Part shown: positions 8,372-18,289 of the stretch, piece by piece | How the letters are laid out: the number at the start of each line of letters is the position of its first letter | How positions within the stretch are numbered: position 1 is the first letter of the stretch | Assembly: GCA_026399075.1 (NCBI GenBank) | Contig: JAPLRR010000090.1 | Location: 1-64,000 of the forward strand | Length of the DNA stretch: 64,000 bases | Source: Methylococcales bacterium | GTDB taxonomy: Bacteria; Pseudomonadota; Gammaproteobacteria; Methylococcales; Methylomonadaceae | Direction of reading: 5' to 3' | Position numbers and translations under genes: made by a program | Notes under the pieces: generated by a model | The model's database searches: none | Told to the model about the DNA's origin: nothing | The model's input: only the letters and a program-made list of their open reading frames with translations

Positions 8372-8602
8372 ATGACTAAAGCGTCTTCTAAATCAGCGCC
8401 TAAACCAAGCGCCCCTACCAGCCCTGAAACAGATACTGACGACGACGACATTTTTGAAGGTGGCGAATTCATCTCGCTGAACGAAACCCTAGAAGAAGAA
8501 ACCGTCAAAAGGGATGCCCGCAGAAAAATTGAAATCTATTGGGAAAAAAAGCGTTTAAAAGATCAATTTGATGATTTTGATGATTCCGAGTTGGGCTTCT
8601 AA
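8372..8602 (+). CDS. PA3496-family small acidic protein
   Basis: Length 76 aa. A Ser/Pro/Asp-rich leader is followed by a charged helix (VKRDARRKIEIYWEKKRLKDQ) and an acidic tail. The KRDARR-IE-Y-E-RLK signature identifies the small PA3496-like family of gammaproteobacteria, sometimes annotated as putative envelope-integrity proteins; I know of no established molecular function. GAGG sits 8 bases before the ATG. It appears monocistronic. Confidence 0.75.
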   Translation: MTKASSKSAPKPSAPTSPETDTDDDDIFEGGEFISLNETLEEETVKRDARRKIEIYWEKKRLKDQFDDFDDSELGF

Positions 8603-8700
8603 AAACGGTTATCAACGTTCGCCCCGAATTCCGGTCTGTGTAAGGCTATCGATTGATTGCCCTACAACGCTGACATTGCTAAGGTTGTAGGCCCGCTTTA

Positions 8701-9180
8701 TCACCTAAAATCCACGCCAGCCAGTGCATTTTTTACCGTTTGCCGCCTTATTTGCTGCCTATCGCCAGAAAATTCCTTTGCCACCACTTTAAGCGCCTGG
8801 TTTTTGTAAGCCCATGCGATAAATACTGTGCCCACTGGTTTTTCTGCCGTCCCCCCGCTAGGCCCGGCAATGCCCGTTACGGCGATAGCACAATCGGCAT
8901 CGCTGTGCAGTAATGCGCCCAAGGCCATTTCACTGGCCGTTTGGGCGCTTACGGCACCGAATTGTTCCAGGGTTTGCGGGCTGACAGCCAACATTTGCAT
9001 TTTTGCGGCATTACTGTAGGTCACAAAGCCGCGGTCAAACCACGCTGAACTACCCGAAACTGCGGTTATCACTTCGGCAATCCAGCCGCCCGTGCAAGAT
9101 TCGGCGGTGGCTATTTTTTTATCCTTCGACTTGAGCATATCTCCCAGTTGGCTGGCTAGTTCAAATAATTCAGTGTCCAT
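8701..9180 (-). CDS. pncC: Nicotinamide-nucleotide amidase, CinA C-terminal family
   Basis: Length 159 aa, the size of a stand-alone CinA C-terminal domain. The signature motifs are visible: ATAESCTGGWIAEVITAVSG near residue 25 (catalytic Ser and Lys region), the VTYSNAAK element, GAVSAQTASEMA, and AVTGIAGPSGGTAEKPVGTVFIAW. The enzyme deamidates NMN to nicotinic acid mononucleotide in the pyridine-nucleotide salvage cycle. A longer frame begins further upstream but overlaps mutS, so the ATG at 9180 is chosen. It is divergent from mutS with 37 bp between starts, so the two promoters must overlap. Confidence 0.92.
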   Translation of the reverse strand: MDTELFELASQLGDMLKSKDKKIATAESCTGGWIAEVITAVSGSSAWFDRGFVTYSNAAKMQMLAVSPQTLEQFGAVSAQTASEMALGALLHSDADCAIAVTGIAGPSGGTAEKPVGTVFIAWAYKNQALKVVAKEFSGDRQQIRRQTVKNALAGVDFR

Positions 9181-9217
9181 GATGTGGCCCCGTGCGGCTT
9201 CAGTGAAATAAGAAAAC

Positions 9218-11785
9218 ATGAGTATAAAACAAAAACCGGCAGACCCACACACACCCATGATGCAGCAATTTCTGCGCATCAAGGCGGACCATCCTGACAC
9301 CTTGTTGTTTTATCGCATGGGGGATTTTTACGAACTGTTTTTTGATGATGCCAAAAAAGCGGCGCAGCTACTGGATATTACTTTAACCAGCCGTGGGCAA
9401 TCCGCAGGAATGCCCATCCCAATGGCTGGCATTCCGTACCATGCCGCTGAAGGCTATCTGGCCAAACTGTTAAGGCATGGTGAATCTATCGCCATTTGTG
9501 AACAAATTGGCGATCCTGCCAGCACCAAAGGCCCAGTGGAACGGAAAGTGGTGCGCATAGTCACGCCGGGGACGGTCACTGATGAAGCCTTGCTTGAAGA
9601 CCGGAAAGACAATTTGTTGGTGGCTGTCTGCGTACTAGGCCAAAAATATGGTTTGGCCAGTTTGGATCTCACCAGTGGCCGCTTTATCTTGCAAGAACTG
9701 GACACGGAAGGCCAATTCCAAAGTGAGATCAGCCGCCTTAATCCGGCTGAACTATTGTTTAGCGAAGATTGGCCTGTGCCCGCTAACTTGCAGCAACGTA
9801 GCGGCCTGTGCCGACGCCCACCCTGGCATTTTGACCCGGAAAGCGCACGGCAACAAGTTTTAAAACAATTCAACACTTTAGATTTAAAAGGCTTTGGCTG
9901 TGACCATTTGTCGGTGGCTATTGCGGCGGCAGGTGCTTTATTAGGCTATGTCAAAGACACCCAACAAAGTGCCTTACCGCATATCCAAGGCATACACACA
10001 GAAAGCAGTGATGATGGGATTTTGCTGGATGCCGCCAGCCGCCGTAACCTTGAATTGGATTACCATCCCAGCGGACAGCTGCAATACACGCTATTTGGGG
10101 TATTGGACAAAACCGCCACTTCCATGGGTAGCCGTTGCTTAAGGCGCTGGATAAACCGCCCCTTACGCAGCCACAAACTGCTAAACAACCGTTATGCCTG
10201 TGTTTCCAGCTTGTTGGATGGCGGACTCTATAAAGCGGTGCAAAGCCAATTGCGGCAAGTCGGCGACATAGAGCGGATCAGCTCGCGGATCGCGCTTAAA
10301 TCGGCGCGCCCCAGAGACTTATTGGTGTTACGCACTACCTTGGCGGTGTTGCCAGAACTACAAATAGTGCTTGCCAGCTGCCCTAACCCCCAACTTGGCC
10401 AATTAAGCCAACAAATCGGTGAACAACCGGATTTATTGGCGCTATTAAACTGCGCCATTATCGACAACCCGCCCGTATTAATCCGCGATGGCGGCGTGAT
10501 CGCGCCGGGCTATAACCCAGAATTGGATGAACTGCGGCACTTAAGCCAAAACGCCGACCAATTTTTGCTTGATATGGAAGCGCGGGAAAAAGCTGCAACG
10601 GGCATCAGCACCTTAAAAGTCAATTACAACCGGGTGCATGGTTATTACATTGAAATTTCGCATTTGCACGCCCAAAAAGTGCCTGCCCATTACACGCGTA
10701 AACAAACCCTAAAAGGGGCTGAGCGCTATATCACCGAGGAACTCAAAGCATTTGAAGATAAAGTGTTAAGCGCCAAGGACAAAGCCTTATCGTTTGAGAA
10801 ATTCTTGTACGAACAATTGCTGGACACTTTGGCGGCCGCCATTGTCCCGCTACAACAATGCGCCGCCGCACTGGCTGAACTGGACGTGTTGGCGGTGTTT
10901 GCCGAACGCGCCGAAACTTTAAATCTGGCGCAACCTACTTTGCAGGATAAAACCGGCATCACTATCGAGGCAGGACGGCATTTGGTCGTTGAACAGGTGT
11001 CTGACATCCCGTTTGTGCCCAACGACTTGGCCTTTAACAGCCAGCGCCGGATGTTAGTGATCACCGGCCCCAATATGGGCGGCAAATCTACGTATATGCG
11101 CCAAGCGGCCTTGATTGTCCTGATCGCCCATATTGGTTGTTATGTTCCGGCCAAATCGCTCAGTTGCGGCCCCATCGACAAAATCTTCACGCGGATAGGG
11201 GCATCTGATGACTTGGCCAGTGGCCGTTCCACATTTATGGTAGAAATGTCCGAAACAGCCAATATTTTGCATAATGCCACTGCCCAAAGCCTGGTGTTGA
11301 TGGATGAAATAGGCCGTGGCACCAGCACCTTTGACGGCCTGTCACTGGCCTATGCCTGTGCCGACCATCTGGCAAAAATCACCAAGGCTTACACCTTGTT
11401 TGCCACCCATTATTTTGAACTCACCACCTTATCCGACGAACAAAAAACCATCCATAATGTGCATTTGGATGCCATAGAACACGGCGACAAAATCATCTTT
11501 TTACATGCCGTAAAAGATGGCCCAGCCAGCCAAAGTTATGGCTTGCAAGTTGCCGCACTCGCAGGTGTACCCCGTGCGGTGATCGACAAGGCCAAAACCA
11601 AACTCCGGCATTTGGAAGAACAGGCTTACCATGAGCAACAAACAGCCACTGTGGTCAACCAATTGGACTTGTTTTCATCCAAAGACTGCCATCCCGCAGT
11701 CACCTTGCTGGAGGAGATCAAACCCGATGACTTAAGCCCCAGACAAGCGTTGGAAATGCTGTATCGGCTTAAGGGGATGGTGTAG
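9218..11785 (+). CDS. mutS: DNA mismatch repair protein MutS
   Basis: Length 855 aa, nearly identical to the E. coli protein length. The mismatch-sensing Phe-x-Glu lies in [15 protein letters not shown] (near residue 38). The connector, core and clamp domains follow, with [13 protein letters not shown] in the clamp/lever region. The C-terminal ATPase shows Walker [14 protein letters not shown], the [20 protein letters not shown] signature, Walker [16 protein letters not shown] and the ATHYFELT switch. It recognises mispairs and starts repair with MutL. The gene converges on the HerA-like ATPase gene with 28 bp between stops. Confidence 0.98.
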   Translation: MSIKQKPADPHTPMMQQFLRIKADHPDTLLFYRMGDFYELFFDDAKKAAQLLDITLTSRGQSAGMPIPMAGIPYHAAEGYLAKLLRHGESIAICEQIGDPASTKGPVERKVVRIVTPGTVTDEALLEDRKDNLLVAVCVLGQKYGLASLDLTSGRFILQELDTEGQFQSEISRLNPAELLFSEDWPVPANLQQRSGLCRRPPWHFDPESARQQVLKQFNTLDLKGFGCDHLSVAIAAAGALLGYVKDTQQSALPHIQGIHTESSDDGILLDAASRRNLELDYHPSGQLQYTLFGVLDKTATSMGSRCLRRWINRPLRSHKLLNNRYACVSSLLDGGLYKAVQSQLRQVGDIERISSRIALKSARPRDLLVLRTTLAVLPELQIVLASCPNPQLGQLSQQIGEQPDLLALLNCAIIDNPPVLIRDGGVIAPGYNPELDELRHLSQNADQFLLDMEAREKAATGISTLKVNYNRVHGYYIEISHLHAQKVPAHYTRKQTLKGAERYITEELKAFEDKVLSAKDKALSFEKFLYEQLLDTLAAAIVPLQQCAAALAELDVLAVFAERAETLNLAQPTLQDKTGITIEAGRHLVVEQVSDIPFVPNDLAFNSQRRMLVITGPNMGGKSTYMRQAALIVLIAHIGCYVPAKSLSCGPIDKIFTRIGASDDLASGRSTFMVEMSETANILHNATAQSLVLMDEIGRGTSTFDGLSLAYACADHLAKITKAYTLFATHYFELTTLSDEQKTIHNVHLDAIEHGDKIIFLHAVKDGPASQSYGLQVAALAGVPRAVIDKAKTKLRHLEEQAYHEQQTATVVNQLDLFSSKDCHPAVTLLEEIKPDDLSPRQALEMLYRLKGMV

Positions 11786-11813
11786 GCAGTTGGTAGCTTA
11801 GACACCACGCCGC

Positions 11814-13268
11814 TTATTTACGCCCACCCAATAAAGACCCCATGATGCCACGGATTATCTGGCGGCCTATCGAGCTTCCCGCCGCTCGGGCAGCACTTTT
11901 GAGAAAAGCTTCACCAGCGGTTTGCCGGTTACCGCCCCTGCTGGCGGCTTTGGGTTTTCTTTGTTCAGACTCCGCCAAATCTGCTAGACGCTCGGTCTTT
12001 TGCTTGAGCAATTCATAAGCGGATTCACGGTCGACCACTAGCTCATAACGGCCATTAAATGGCGAACGGCGCATCATTTCTTCGCGTTGTTGTGGGGTGA
12101 TGGGGCCTATTTGGGATTCAGGTGGCCGTATGAAAACCCGTTCAACTGGCGCGGGGCTGCCGTCTTTATGCAGTACCGAAACCAAAGCTTCACCAGTCTT
12201 TAACTCTTGGATGACCACTTCGGTGTTAATTTTTGGGTTGGCACGAAAAGTCGCCGCCACACTTTTGACCACTTGCTGGTCTTTGGGTGTGAACGCCCTT
12301 AAGGCATGTTGAATTTTAAGCCCCAATTGACCCAGTATTTTTTCTGGAATGTCCAAGGGGCTTTGGCTGATAAAATAAACCCCAACCCCTTTGGAGCGGA
12401 TTAGGCGGACGATCTGTTCGATTTTATCCACCAACACCTTAGGGGCTTGGTTGAAAAGCAAATGCGCCTCGTCAAAAAACAACACCAATTTAGGACGGTC
12501 GGCATCGCCCACTTCAGGCAAGGTCTCAAACAAATCCGATAGCAGCCACAGTAAAAAAGTGGCATATAAGCGCGGTGATTTGCTGGTTAACTCAGTGGCA
12601 TCAAGGATACTGACCACGCCATTCCCGGAAAAATCAGTTTTACAAAAATCTTCCAATTGGATTGCAGGCTCACCAAAAAAATTTTCCGCACCTTGGGCTT
12701 CCAACACCAATAATTGCCGTTGGATAGCACCTAGGCTAGCCGCAGAAATATTGCCATAGTCAGCCTGCAAGGTTTTGGCTTCATCGCCCATCCAGCGCAA
12801 CATGGCCCGCAGATCTTTTAAATCCAGCAACAACAGGCCATTGTCATCGGCAATCTTAAAACAGCTGTAAAGCACACCGGTTTGGGTGTCATTCAGCTCC
12901 AACAAATTACTCAGCAACAAAGGCCCCATATCCGATATGGTCGTGCGCACCGGATGCCCAGTTTTGGCAAACACGTCCCAAAATACCGCAGGCACACCCC
13001 GATGCTGGAAATTGGTGATGCCAATTTGCTGCACCCGCCCAGAAATCTTGTCATTGGGCTGGCCAGCTTGGATAATGCCGGACAAGTCACCTTTAATATC
13101 AGCCAAGAACACGGGTACACCAATTTTAGAATAGCCCTCTGCCAAAATTTGCAGGGTAATGGTTTTGCCCGTGCCCGTTGCCCCAGAAATCATGCCATGG
13201 CGGTTGCCCATCGCCGCATCCATAATGACTTGGCCACCTTCATGCCCGCCAATTAAAATTTCTTGCAT
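11814..13268 (-). CDS. DUF853 / HerA-like ATPase
   Basis: Length 484 aa. Walker A GATGTGKTITLQ lies near residue 32. Walker B (LVLFFDEAHLLF) is near 265. A sensor-type FISQSPLDIPE and a conserved RAFTPKDQQVVK follow. The C-terminal 70 residues are basic and Arg/Gly-rich and end in a Gly-Arg stretch, possibly membrane- or DNA-associated. This is the widespread DUF853 (YjgR) family related to HerA/FtsK-like ATPases. Its physiological role is not settled. No NurA nuclease gene is adjacent. Confidence 0.9.
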   Translation of the reverse strand: MQEILIGGHEGGQVIMDAAMGNRHGMISGATGTGKTITLQILAEGYSKIGVPVFLADIKGDLSGIIQAGQPNDKISGRVQQIGITNFQHRGVPAVFWDVFAKTGHPVRTTISDMGPLLLSNLLELNDTQTGVLYSCFKIADDNGLLLLDLKDLRAMLRWMGDEAKTLQADYGNISAASLGAIQRQLLVLEAQGAENFFGEPAIQLEDFCKTDFSGNGVVSILDATELTSKSPRLYATFLLWLLSDLFETLPEVGDADRPKLVLFFDEAHLLFNQAPKVLVDKIEQIVRLIRSKGVGVYFISQSPLDIPEKILGQLGLKIQHALRAFTPKDQQVVKSVAATFRANPKINTEVVIQELKTGEALVSVLHKDGSPAPVERVFIRPPESQIGPITPQQREEMMRRSPFNGRYELVVDRESAYELLKQKTERLADLAESEQRKPKAASRGGNRQTAGEAFLKSAARAAGSSIGRQIIRGIMGSLLGGRK

Positions 13269-13309
13269 TGTAAAAACCCCTGATTAATGTATGACCGCTA
13301 ATAAATAAA

Positions 13310-13389
13310 TGGGCTGGTCATTATTCCCATTAACCACTGACCTGCGAGGTTTTATCAACCTCGCAGGTCTTTCAAATGAGACCAGCCCA
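13310..13389. repeat. Nested palindromic element
   Basis: An inner perfect 13-bp stem (GACCTGCGAGGTT 13339-13351 with AACCTCGCAGGTC 13357-13369) sits inside a second inverted repeat (TGGGCTGGTC 13310-13319 with GACCAGCCCA 13380-13389). A close relative of the inner palindrome occurs at 22433-22463. It lies upstream of the DUF853 gene start. Between 13269 and 13803 I see only this and the small gene at 13471-13605. Confidence 0.65.
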
Positions 13390-13470
13390 CTAAGCCCTTA
13401 AGTTGTGGCATCCTAGCATACAAAACCGCCAAACCCATTCCCAAAACTGGCCGATTAAACACAGCACCCG

Positions 13471-13605
13471 TTATCGGTGCGCCGTATCACTCATCGCACT
13501 GCCCGAATTGTGCACCACCGCGCCAGTAAACAAAACGCCACTCGCCAATAGTGCCCCCAGCAACAAGGCCAGCGCTAAACCGATAGTTACCATCACTTGT
13601 TTCAT
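13471..13605 (-). CDS. Possible 44-residue membrane miniprotein
   Basis: The minus strand from ATG 13605 gives 44 codons: a short basic start (MKQVM), about 25 hydrophobic residues rich in Leu/Ala/Gly, then a polar tail ending SDTAHR. AGGGGG stands 8 bases upstream. The profile is that of a single-pass membrane miniprotein or an uncleaved signal anchor. No family is recognised. The ribosome site and hydrophobic profile are the only support. Confidence 0.45.
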   Translation of the reverse strand: MKQVMVTIGLALALLLGALLASGVLFTGAVVHNSGSAMSDTAHR

Positions 13606-13803
13606 CAAACTGCCCCCTACGTTTTTAAATAACAGCGCTTCTGGATTGATTCCATCCCCAAACGCGATACCTTATTATAGGCAATCTTAAGGAACGTGGC
13701 TGCCCTTGTTTACCATCAGCTTAATGGCCACCCTTGATTGTGCTATAGTCATCCCCATTAACCTCGGCTAACCAAACCTAGCTTACCCTGAAAACCCCAA
13801 CCC

Positions 13804-15801
13804 ATGGCAAAACTTAACCCGCAACAACTGGCCGCCGTTAAAACCACAGACCATCCCTTACTGGTGCTGGCGGGTGCTGGCAGTGGCAAAACCCGTGTGA
13901 TCACAGAAAAAATCGCCTACTTGGTTAAGCAAGGCTTGCCAGCGCGGCACATCGCGGCGGTGACCTTTACCAATAAAGCGGCGCGGGAAATGAAAAGCCG
14001 CGTGTCCAAACTGCTGGATGACCAACAAATCCGGGGCTTGCGGGTGTCAACCTTCCATTCATTAGGATTGGATATTTTACGCAAAGAACACAAAGTCTTG
14101 ACCTATAAAGCCGCAATCACGCTGTTTGATGAACAAGACAAACTCACGCTATTAAAAAGCTTGATCAACCAAGGCGCCAAAGACTGTGACATTGACCTGC
14201 TAGACAGCTATGCCCAACAAATCGGGCAATGGAAAAATGCCTTTGTCACGCCCGACCAAGCCTTGACCCTCACTGGCCAGTTTGCTGCCGCCAATTTATA
14301 CAAAGACTATACCCGCAGCCTAAAAGCCTATAACGCCGTCGATTTTGACGACCTGATTTTACTGCCCGTGTTACTGTTCCAACAGCACCCGACAGTCTTG
14401 GAAAAATGGCAAAACAAGATCCGCTACTTGCTGGTTGATGAATACCAAGACACCAATATCACCCAATACCAACTGGTGCGCTTGCTGGCCGGAACCCTAG
14501 GGCGGTTTACCGTGGTCGGCGATGATGACCAATCCATTTATGCGTGGCGCGGTGCCCAGCCAGAAAACCTGGCCCAACTGCAAAAAGATTACGCCCGCCT
14601 GCAAGTGATTAAACTGGAGCAAAATTACCGCTCAACCGGGCGCATCTTAAAAGTGGCCAACCAACTGATCGCCAACAACCCCCATGCTTTTGAAAAACGG
14701 CTATGGAGCGAACTGGGATACGGCGACCCGCTACGGGTGTTAAGCCACAAAAATGACCAAGAAGAAGCCAAACAAGTGGTTTCTGAAATCATCCACCATA
14801 AATTTAAAACCGGCAGCCGTTACCAAGATTACGCGATTTTATACCGGGGCAACCACCAATCCCGCTTATTTGAACAAAGCCTGCGCGAAAACAATGTCCC
14901 GTATTTTATCAGCGGCAGCACCTCATTTTTTGCCTATACGGAAATCAAAGACGTGCTGGCTTATTTGCGCTTGTTCGTCAACCAAGACGACGATGCCGCC
15001 TATTTGCGCGTCATCAACACACCACGGCGGGAAATTGGGCCTACGACCCTGGAAAAACTCGGCGCTTATGCCAATGAAAGGCATATCAGCTTATTTGCCG
15101 CCAGCACCGAAATGGGCCTGACCCAAAAACTCTCAGAAAAAGCCATACAACGCTTACATAAATTCCATGACTTGATAGTCACCACCGCCCAGCGCATAGA
15201 ACAAGGCGACACCTTCGCGGTCATTGAACAGATGCTGGCCCAAATTGGCTACGAACAGCATCTAAAAGAAGACAGCAAAAGCAAAGAAGCCGCCGACCGG
15301 AAAATAAAAAACGTCGATGATTTGATCGTTTGGTTAAAACGCATCGCCGACAAAGACGAAGGCAGCCCCAAACCCTTGGCGGAAATTGTCGCCAAAATCC
15401 TGCTGATGGATATTATGGAACGCAATGAAGAAGCCGAAGCCAGCGACCAGGTCAGCTTAATGACCTTACACGCCGCCAAAGGTTTGGAGTTTTTGCATGT
15501 GTTTTTGATCGGCATTGAGGAAAACATCCTGCCGCACCAAAGCAGCATCGACAGCGACAACATCGAAGAAGAGCGCCGCCTGGCTTATGTCGGCATCACC
15601 CGCGCCCAACGCACCTGCACCTTCAGCTACTGCACACACCGCAAACGCTACGGCGAAATCTCCGAAAGCGAGCCCAGCCGATTTTTAAGTGAATTGCCGC
15701 AAGATGATTTGGAATGGGCCAACAAAAAACAACTCAGCCCCGAAGTGATCAAAGAACGCGGTAAAGCCAATTTGGCCAACTTAAAAACAATGCTATCGTA
15801 A
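13804..15801 (+). CDS. rep: ATP-dependent DNA helicase Rep
   Basis: Length 665 aa against 673 in E. coli. UvrD/Rep superfamily 1A motifs are all present: motif I AGAGSGKTRVI (near 22), Ia TFTNKAAREMK, II LLVDEYQDTN, III VVGDDDQSIYAWRGA, IV KLEQNYRS, V VSLMTLHAAKGLEF and VI RRLAYVGITRAQ. Rep translocates 3'-5' on single-stranded DNA and clears proteins ahead of the replication fork. The gene appears to have its own promoter. A tRNA gene begins 34 bp after its stop. Confidence 0.96.
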   Translation: MAKLNPQQLAAVKTTDHPLLVLAGAGSGKTRVITEKIAYLVKQGLPARHIAAVTFTNKAAREMKSRVSKLLDDQQIRGLRVSTFHSLGLDILRKEHKVLTYKAAITLFDEQDKLTLLKSLINQGAKDCDIDLLDSYAQQIGQWKNAFVTPDQALTLTGQFAAANLYKDYTRSLKAYNAVDFDDLILLPVLLFQQHPTVLEKWQNKIRYLLVDEYQDTNITQYQLVRLLAGTLGRFTVVGDDDQSIYAWRGAQPENLAQLQKDYARLQVIKLEQNYRSTGRILKVANQLIANNPHAFEKRLWSELGYGDPLRVLSHKNDQEEAKQVVSEIIHHKFKTGSRYQDYAILYRGNHQSRLFEQSLRENNVPYFISGSTSFFAYTEIKDVLAYLRLFVNQDDDAAYLRVINTPRREIGPTTLEKLGAYANERHISLFAASTEMGLTQKLSEKAIQRLHKFHDLIVTTAQRIEQGDTFAVIEQMLAQIGYEQHLKEDSKSKEAADRKIKNVDDLIVWLKRIADKDEGSPKPLAEIVAKILLMDIMERNEEAEASDQVSLMTLHAAKGLEFLHVFLIGIEENILPHQSSIDSDNIEEERRLAYVGITRAQRTCTFSYCTHRKRYGEISESEPSRFLSELPQDDLEWANKKQLSPEVIKERGKANLANLKTMLS

Positions 15802-15835
15802 AACTGCCACAGATCGGTTATACTAAGCGGCTTAC

Positions 15836-15912
15836 GCGCCCGTAGCTCAGCTGGATAGAGCGCAGCCCTCCGGAGGCTGAGGTCAGAGGTTCGAATCCTC
15901 TCGGGCGCGCCA
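15836..15912 (+). tRNA. tRNA-Arg, anticodon CCG
   Basis: A 77-nt cloverleaf. The acceptor stem GCGCCCG pairs with CGGGCGC, followed by discriminator G and an encoded CCA. The D arm contains GTAGCTCAGCTGGATAGAGC. The anticodon stem CAGCC/GGCTG encloses loop CTCCGGA, giving anticodon CCG (Arg CGG codons). The T arm is AGAGGTTCGAATCCTCT. The frame of about 97 codons on the opposite strand is the usual antisense artefact. Confidence 0.97.
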
Positions 15913-16318
15913 ATCCCCTGCCCTGCCCTGATACCAGCCATCTGTTTTAGATGCGCCCAGTTTTACCCCACTTTAAAACCCATTCAAACCCCTTAGCGAA
16001 TTTGATATTCGTCTGCTTGATGCTTTCCCCCCGTCATGTCTATCCATCGGCACCATCCAAATTTAGCGTGTTTCCTTGAATTTATCCCAATTTGTACTAG
16101 ACTTAAATATAGGTTGAAGCAATGTTTTTGTTTTAATCTAGCCAGCTGTGTAAAAACGCATTCGATTATCTGTACAACCTAACTTTGAGACCTGCTGTTG
16201 TACGGTAAGTTTATTGATAGGTATCCCGATTTTTTAGGTTGTACTAAGTAAAAGGATGTAAATGTATTTTAATTTTAAAAATGGCTTAGTTAACGTAAGC
16301 CTAATAAGGAAAGAACTT
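15913..16318. other. AT-rich intergenic region
   Basis: About 400 bp without a supported gene after the tRNA. No duplicated tRNA 3' end or integrase gene is visible, so I see no evidence for an integrated element at this tRNA within the window. Confidence 0.4.
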
Positions 16319-16675
16319 ATGAATTATGACCTGCTGCCGATATGGGTTAGCATTATTACAGCTGCACTTACCTCAATTTGGACAGTTTATGAGCACTTTG
16401 ACGCAAAACGCAAAGAACGTGACTGGCAAGAATTTGAATCATATCACAAGTTGATAAAGGAGCTGGTAGAGCCAGATAAGGAAACTGGTTTTATAATGCT
16501 CGATCGTCAGATTGCTGTTGTCTTTGAATTACGACATTTCAAAAGATATTATCCGGTTACATCAAGAATCATAAAAGGATTACTCGACAAGCATTCGAGT
16601 CATGAAATATCTGAGCCAACCAAAAGATTGATTGAGGAAATGAAATTAACTTTGCAGGCTATAAATGGAGACTAG
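16319..16675 (+). CDS. Unknown small membrane-anchored protein
   Basis: Length 118 aa from the ATG at 16319, which has AAGGA about 9 bases upstream. A longer version beginning at 16262 lacks such a site. Residues 6-24 form one membrane helix (IWVSIITAALTSIWTVY). A charged helix follows, with an Arg/Lys-rich KRKERDWQEFESYHKL segment, then an alpha-helical cytoplasmic part containing DRQIAVVFELRHFKRYYPVTSRI. No family is recognised with certainty, but this arrangement is common in unknown proteins of accessory regions. Base composition is clearly more AT-rich than rep or mutS, which suggests acquisition. Confidence 0.65.
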   Translation: MNYDLLPIWVSIITAALTSIWTVYEHFDAKRKERDWQEFESYHKLIKELVEPDKETGFIMLDRQIAVVFELRHFKRYYPVTSRIIKGLLDKHSSHEISEPTKRLIEEMKLTLQAINGD

Positions 16676-17239
16676 CAATGTAGGGTATATAAGCGTAGCG
16701 CCATACACCGATTGCCCCCACCTTACCGCCAGCCCACCTTAAACCAGTGTGGTGGGAAGCTGTTTTCGGGTATGGCTGGCGCTTATACACCCTACGGGTT
16801 CCCGCTCAAAGCGGCTTATTTCAGCCTACGCGGCTGGAGTGCAATGGCTTTAGAGATTGCCGTGCCGCCCCGTAAAACGTCTAAAGCCGTTTTACTCCAA
16901 GCCTGGTAAGCATCGCGCACCTTAAACCTTCGATAGGGAACAGGTTCAATTGATGCAACAATTTGCAATGGCTGGTTCTTGTTTTCCGCTTGCGGGTCAA
17001 CGGGTTTGCCAGCCATTATAATGGTGCGCGATGCGCACCCTACCCGGCTGGGCAGATTCGGGGGAGCCATGACATTTTTAAAAACAGGGTATAGACGAAA
17101 AAATAAACATCCAATGCCCTGGGGCAAGATAAATCCTTATCAGGCCAAACCAATCTGTAAAATCATATTGAACACCAGCCGATCAATTGGGTTTTTATGA
17201 CACCCTTTATTGCGGCATGAATGGGCTAAGGGAAAACCC
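16676..17239. repeat. Repeat-filled intergenic region
   Basis: The stretch holds an imperfect inverted repeat (TAGGGTATATAAGCG near 16681 with CGCTTATACACCCTA near 16780-16794), a truncated family-A half unit (about 16801-16827), a full family-B element (listed separately), and a pair CATCGCGCACC (16911-16921) / GGTGCGCGATG (17020-17030). No protein-coding gene is supported. Confidence 0.55.
16835..16899. repeat. REPIN-like family-B element, copy 1
   Basis: 65 bp closed by TGGAGT/ACTCCA. The left inner hairpin is GCAAT-GGCTTTAGAG-ATTGC and the right is AAAAC-GTCTAAAGCC-GTTTT. The two loops are complementary except at one position. Further copies are at 25652, 25880, 26109, 41327 and 41449, with a variant half unit near 38085. 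Confidence 0.8.
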
Positions 17240-18289
17240 TCACACAATCAATGCTATCAACAGCACCCGCGTCAAAACCAGCCCAAGCATTGCCAGCGGC
17301 ACGGCCCAACGCAGGTAACTGGCGATTTCAGGAATAATAAACGTGTTGGTAAACCAACGCTTGGCGTTGATCTGATTAAAAATGGTCACTGACAGCAATA
17401 TCATGACGATTTGATACCCTGAGCCGATGACCACTAACTGCGTGGTAATGTTCCCTGGTGGCAGCATGGCGTAGCGTGACGAGTAGGTAAAACTCAGCGC
17501 AACTAGGGCCAATATGGACGATGACAAATAGCCTAGCCGTTTGTCCGTATCTAGGTTGATAAAGAACGTGGCGATAGTGGGGATCAGCATAACCAGAAAA
17601 AAAGGCATCAGCGTCGCCAGCAAATAGGCGGTCGGCATTCGGCTAAGCACAATTTGGGCTTGCATTTCTGGGTAGAATTGGCCATTCCATCCGCGTGTGC
17701 TTGATGCCACAAATTTCAGCCGCTGCGGCTCCCAGGACAATAGGCTTAAGCCTTTACGCAGCCCAGAGTTATCCAAGTCTGCTTGCTCTTGGATTAGGGC
17801 AATTTGGTGGGTGTTATAGCGTTCTGAGAGTAGGTGTATCGGCAGGTTTTGCGTATCGAATGGGAAGGCATCCAGCCGATAGGGCGCATCAAAAACCGCT
17901 TTTACCCGTTGGATAAGGACAACCGTGCCATCGGCATAGATAAAAAGCCCTTGCGCTTTGCTTTGGATGTTGGCATTGGCCAGGGTCAGCGCTGGCGACC
18001 AGATACTTGCCAGTTTTTGCTCGACGGCATCATATTTAAATTCCAAGCGGTTCGAACCCTGTTTATGGGTATTAAAGGCCAGGTCATTGTCTTTCCAGCG
18101 CAATTGTATATCAACGCTGGCTTCAAAGTTGTCGGTTTGGTCGTTGACTTTACTGATGTTGTTGACAAACACTGCCACGCCGATTTTTAACGGGCGGGGC
18201 GCATTTTTCGGCATTGATATTTCATGGGCGTACGCTGTCTGGCCCAAGAACAGCACCAACAGCAGAAAAAAACCTAGATAGCGCTTCAT
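17240..18289 (-). CDS. Prokaryotic pentameric ligand-gated ion channel (Cys-loop/Pro-loop family)
   Basis: Length 349 aa. Residues 1-21 are a signal peptide. Residues about 30-210 form the beta-sandwich ligand-binding domain, with the WSPALTLAN element and the Pro-loop in YRLDAFPFDTQNLPI. The flanking Cys pair of animal receptors is absent, as in other bacterial members. Four membrane helices follow: M1 (YLLATLMPFFLVMLIP), the pore-lining M2 beginning DTDKRLGYLSS, M3 (QLVVIGSGYQIVMILL) and M4 at the extreme C-terminus. Such channels gate ions on binding protons or small amines. The ligand is unknown here. The start ATG shares four bases with the stop of the upstream Cache-sensor gene (ATGA), so the pair is cotranslated. 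Confidence 0.9.
   Translation of the reverse strand: MKRYLGFFLLLVLFLGQTAYAHEISMPKNAPRPLKIGVAVFVNNISKVNDQTDNFEASVDIQLRWKDNDLAFNTHKQGSNRLEFKYDAVEQKLASIWSPALTLANANIQSKAQGLFIYADGTVVLIQRVKAVFDAPYRLDAFPFDTQNLPIHLLSERYNTHQIALIQEQADLDNSGLRKGLSLLSWEPQRLKFVASSTRGWNGQFYPEMQAQIVLSRMPTAYLLATLMPFFLVMLIPTIATFFINLDTDKRLGYLSSSILALVALSFTYSSRYAMLPPGNITTQLVVIGSGYQIVMILLSVTIFNQINAKRWFTNTFIIPEIASYLRWAVPLAMLGLVLTRVLLIALIV

Noticed and set aside
13403-13690. Plus-strand frame of 95 codons upstream of rep
   Set aside because: It is opposite the more plausible 44-residue membrane frame and contains no recognisable motif.
15648-15941. Open frame opposite the tRNA-Arg and rep end
   Set aside because: Its translation (with GAPERIRTSDLSLRRAALYPAELRA) is the well-known antisense-tRNA artefact.
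15836-16675. Integrated element at the tRNA-Arg gene
   Set aside because: No integrase and no duplicated tRNA 3' end can be found downstream within the window, though the AT-rich gene at 16319 tempted me.
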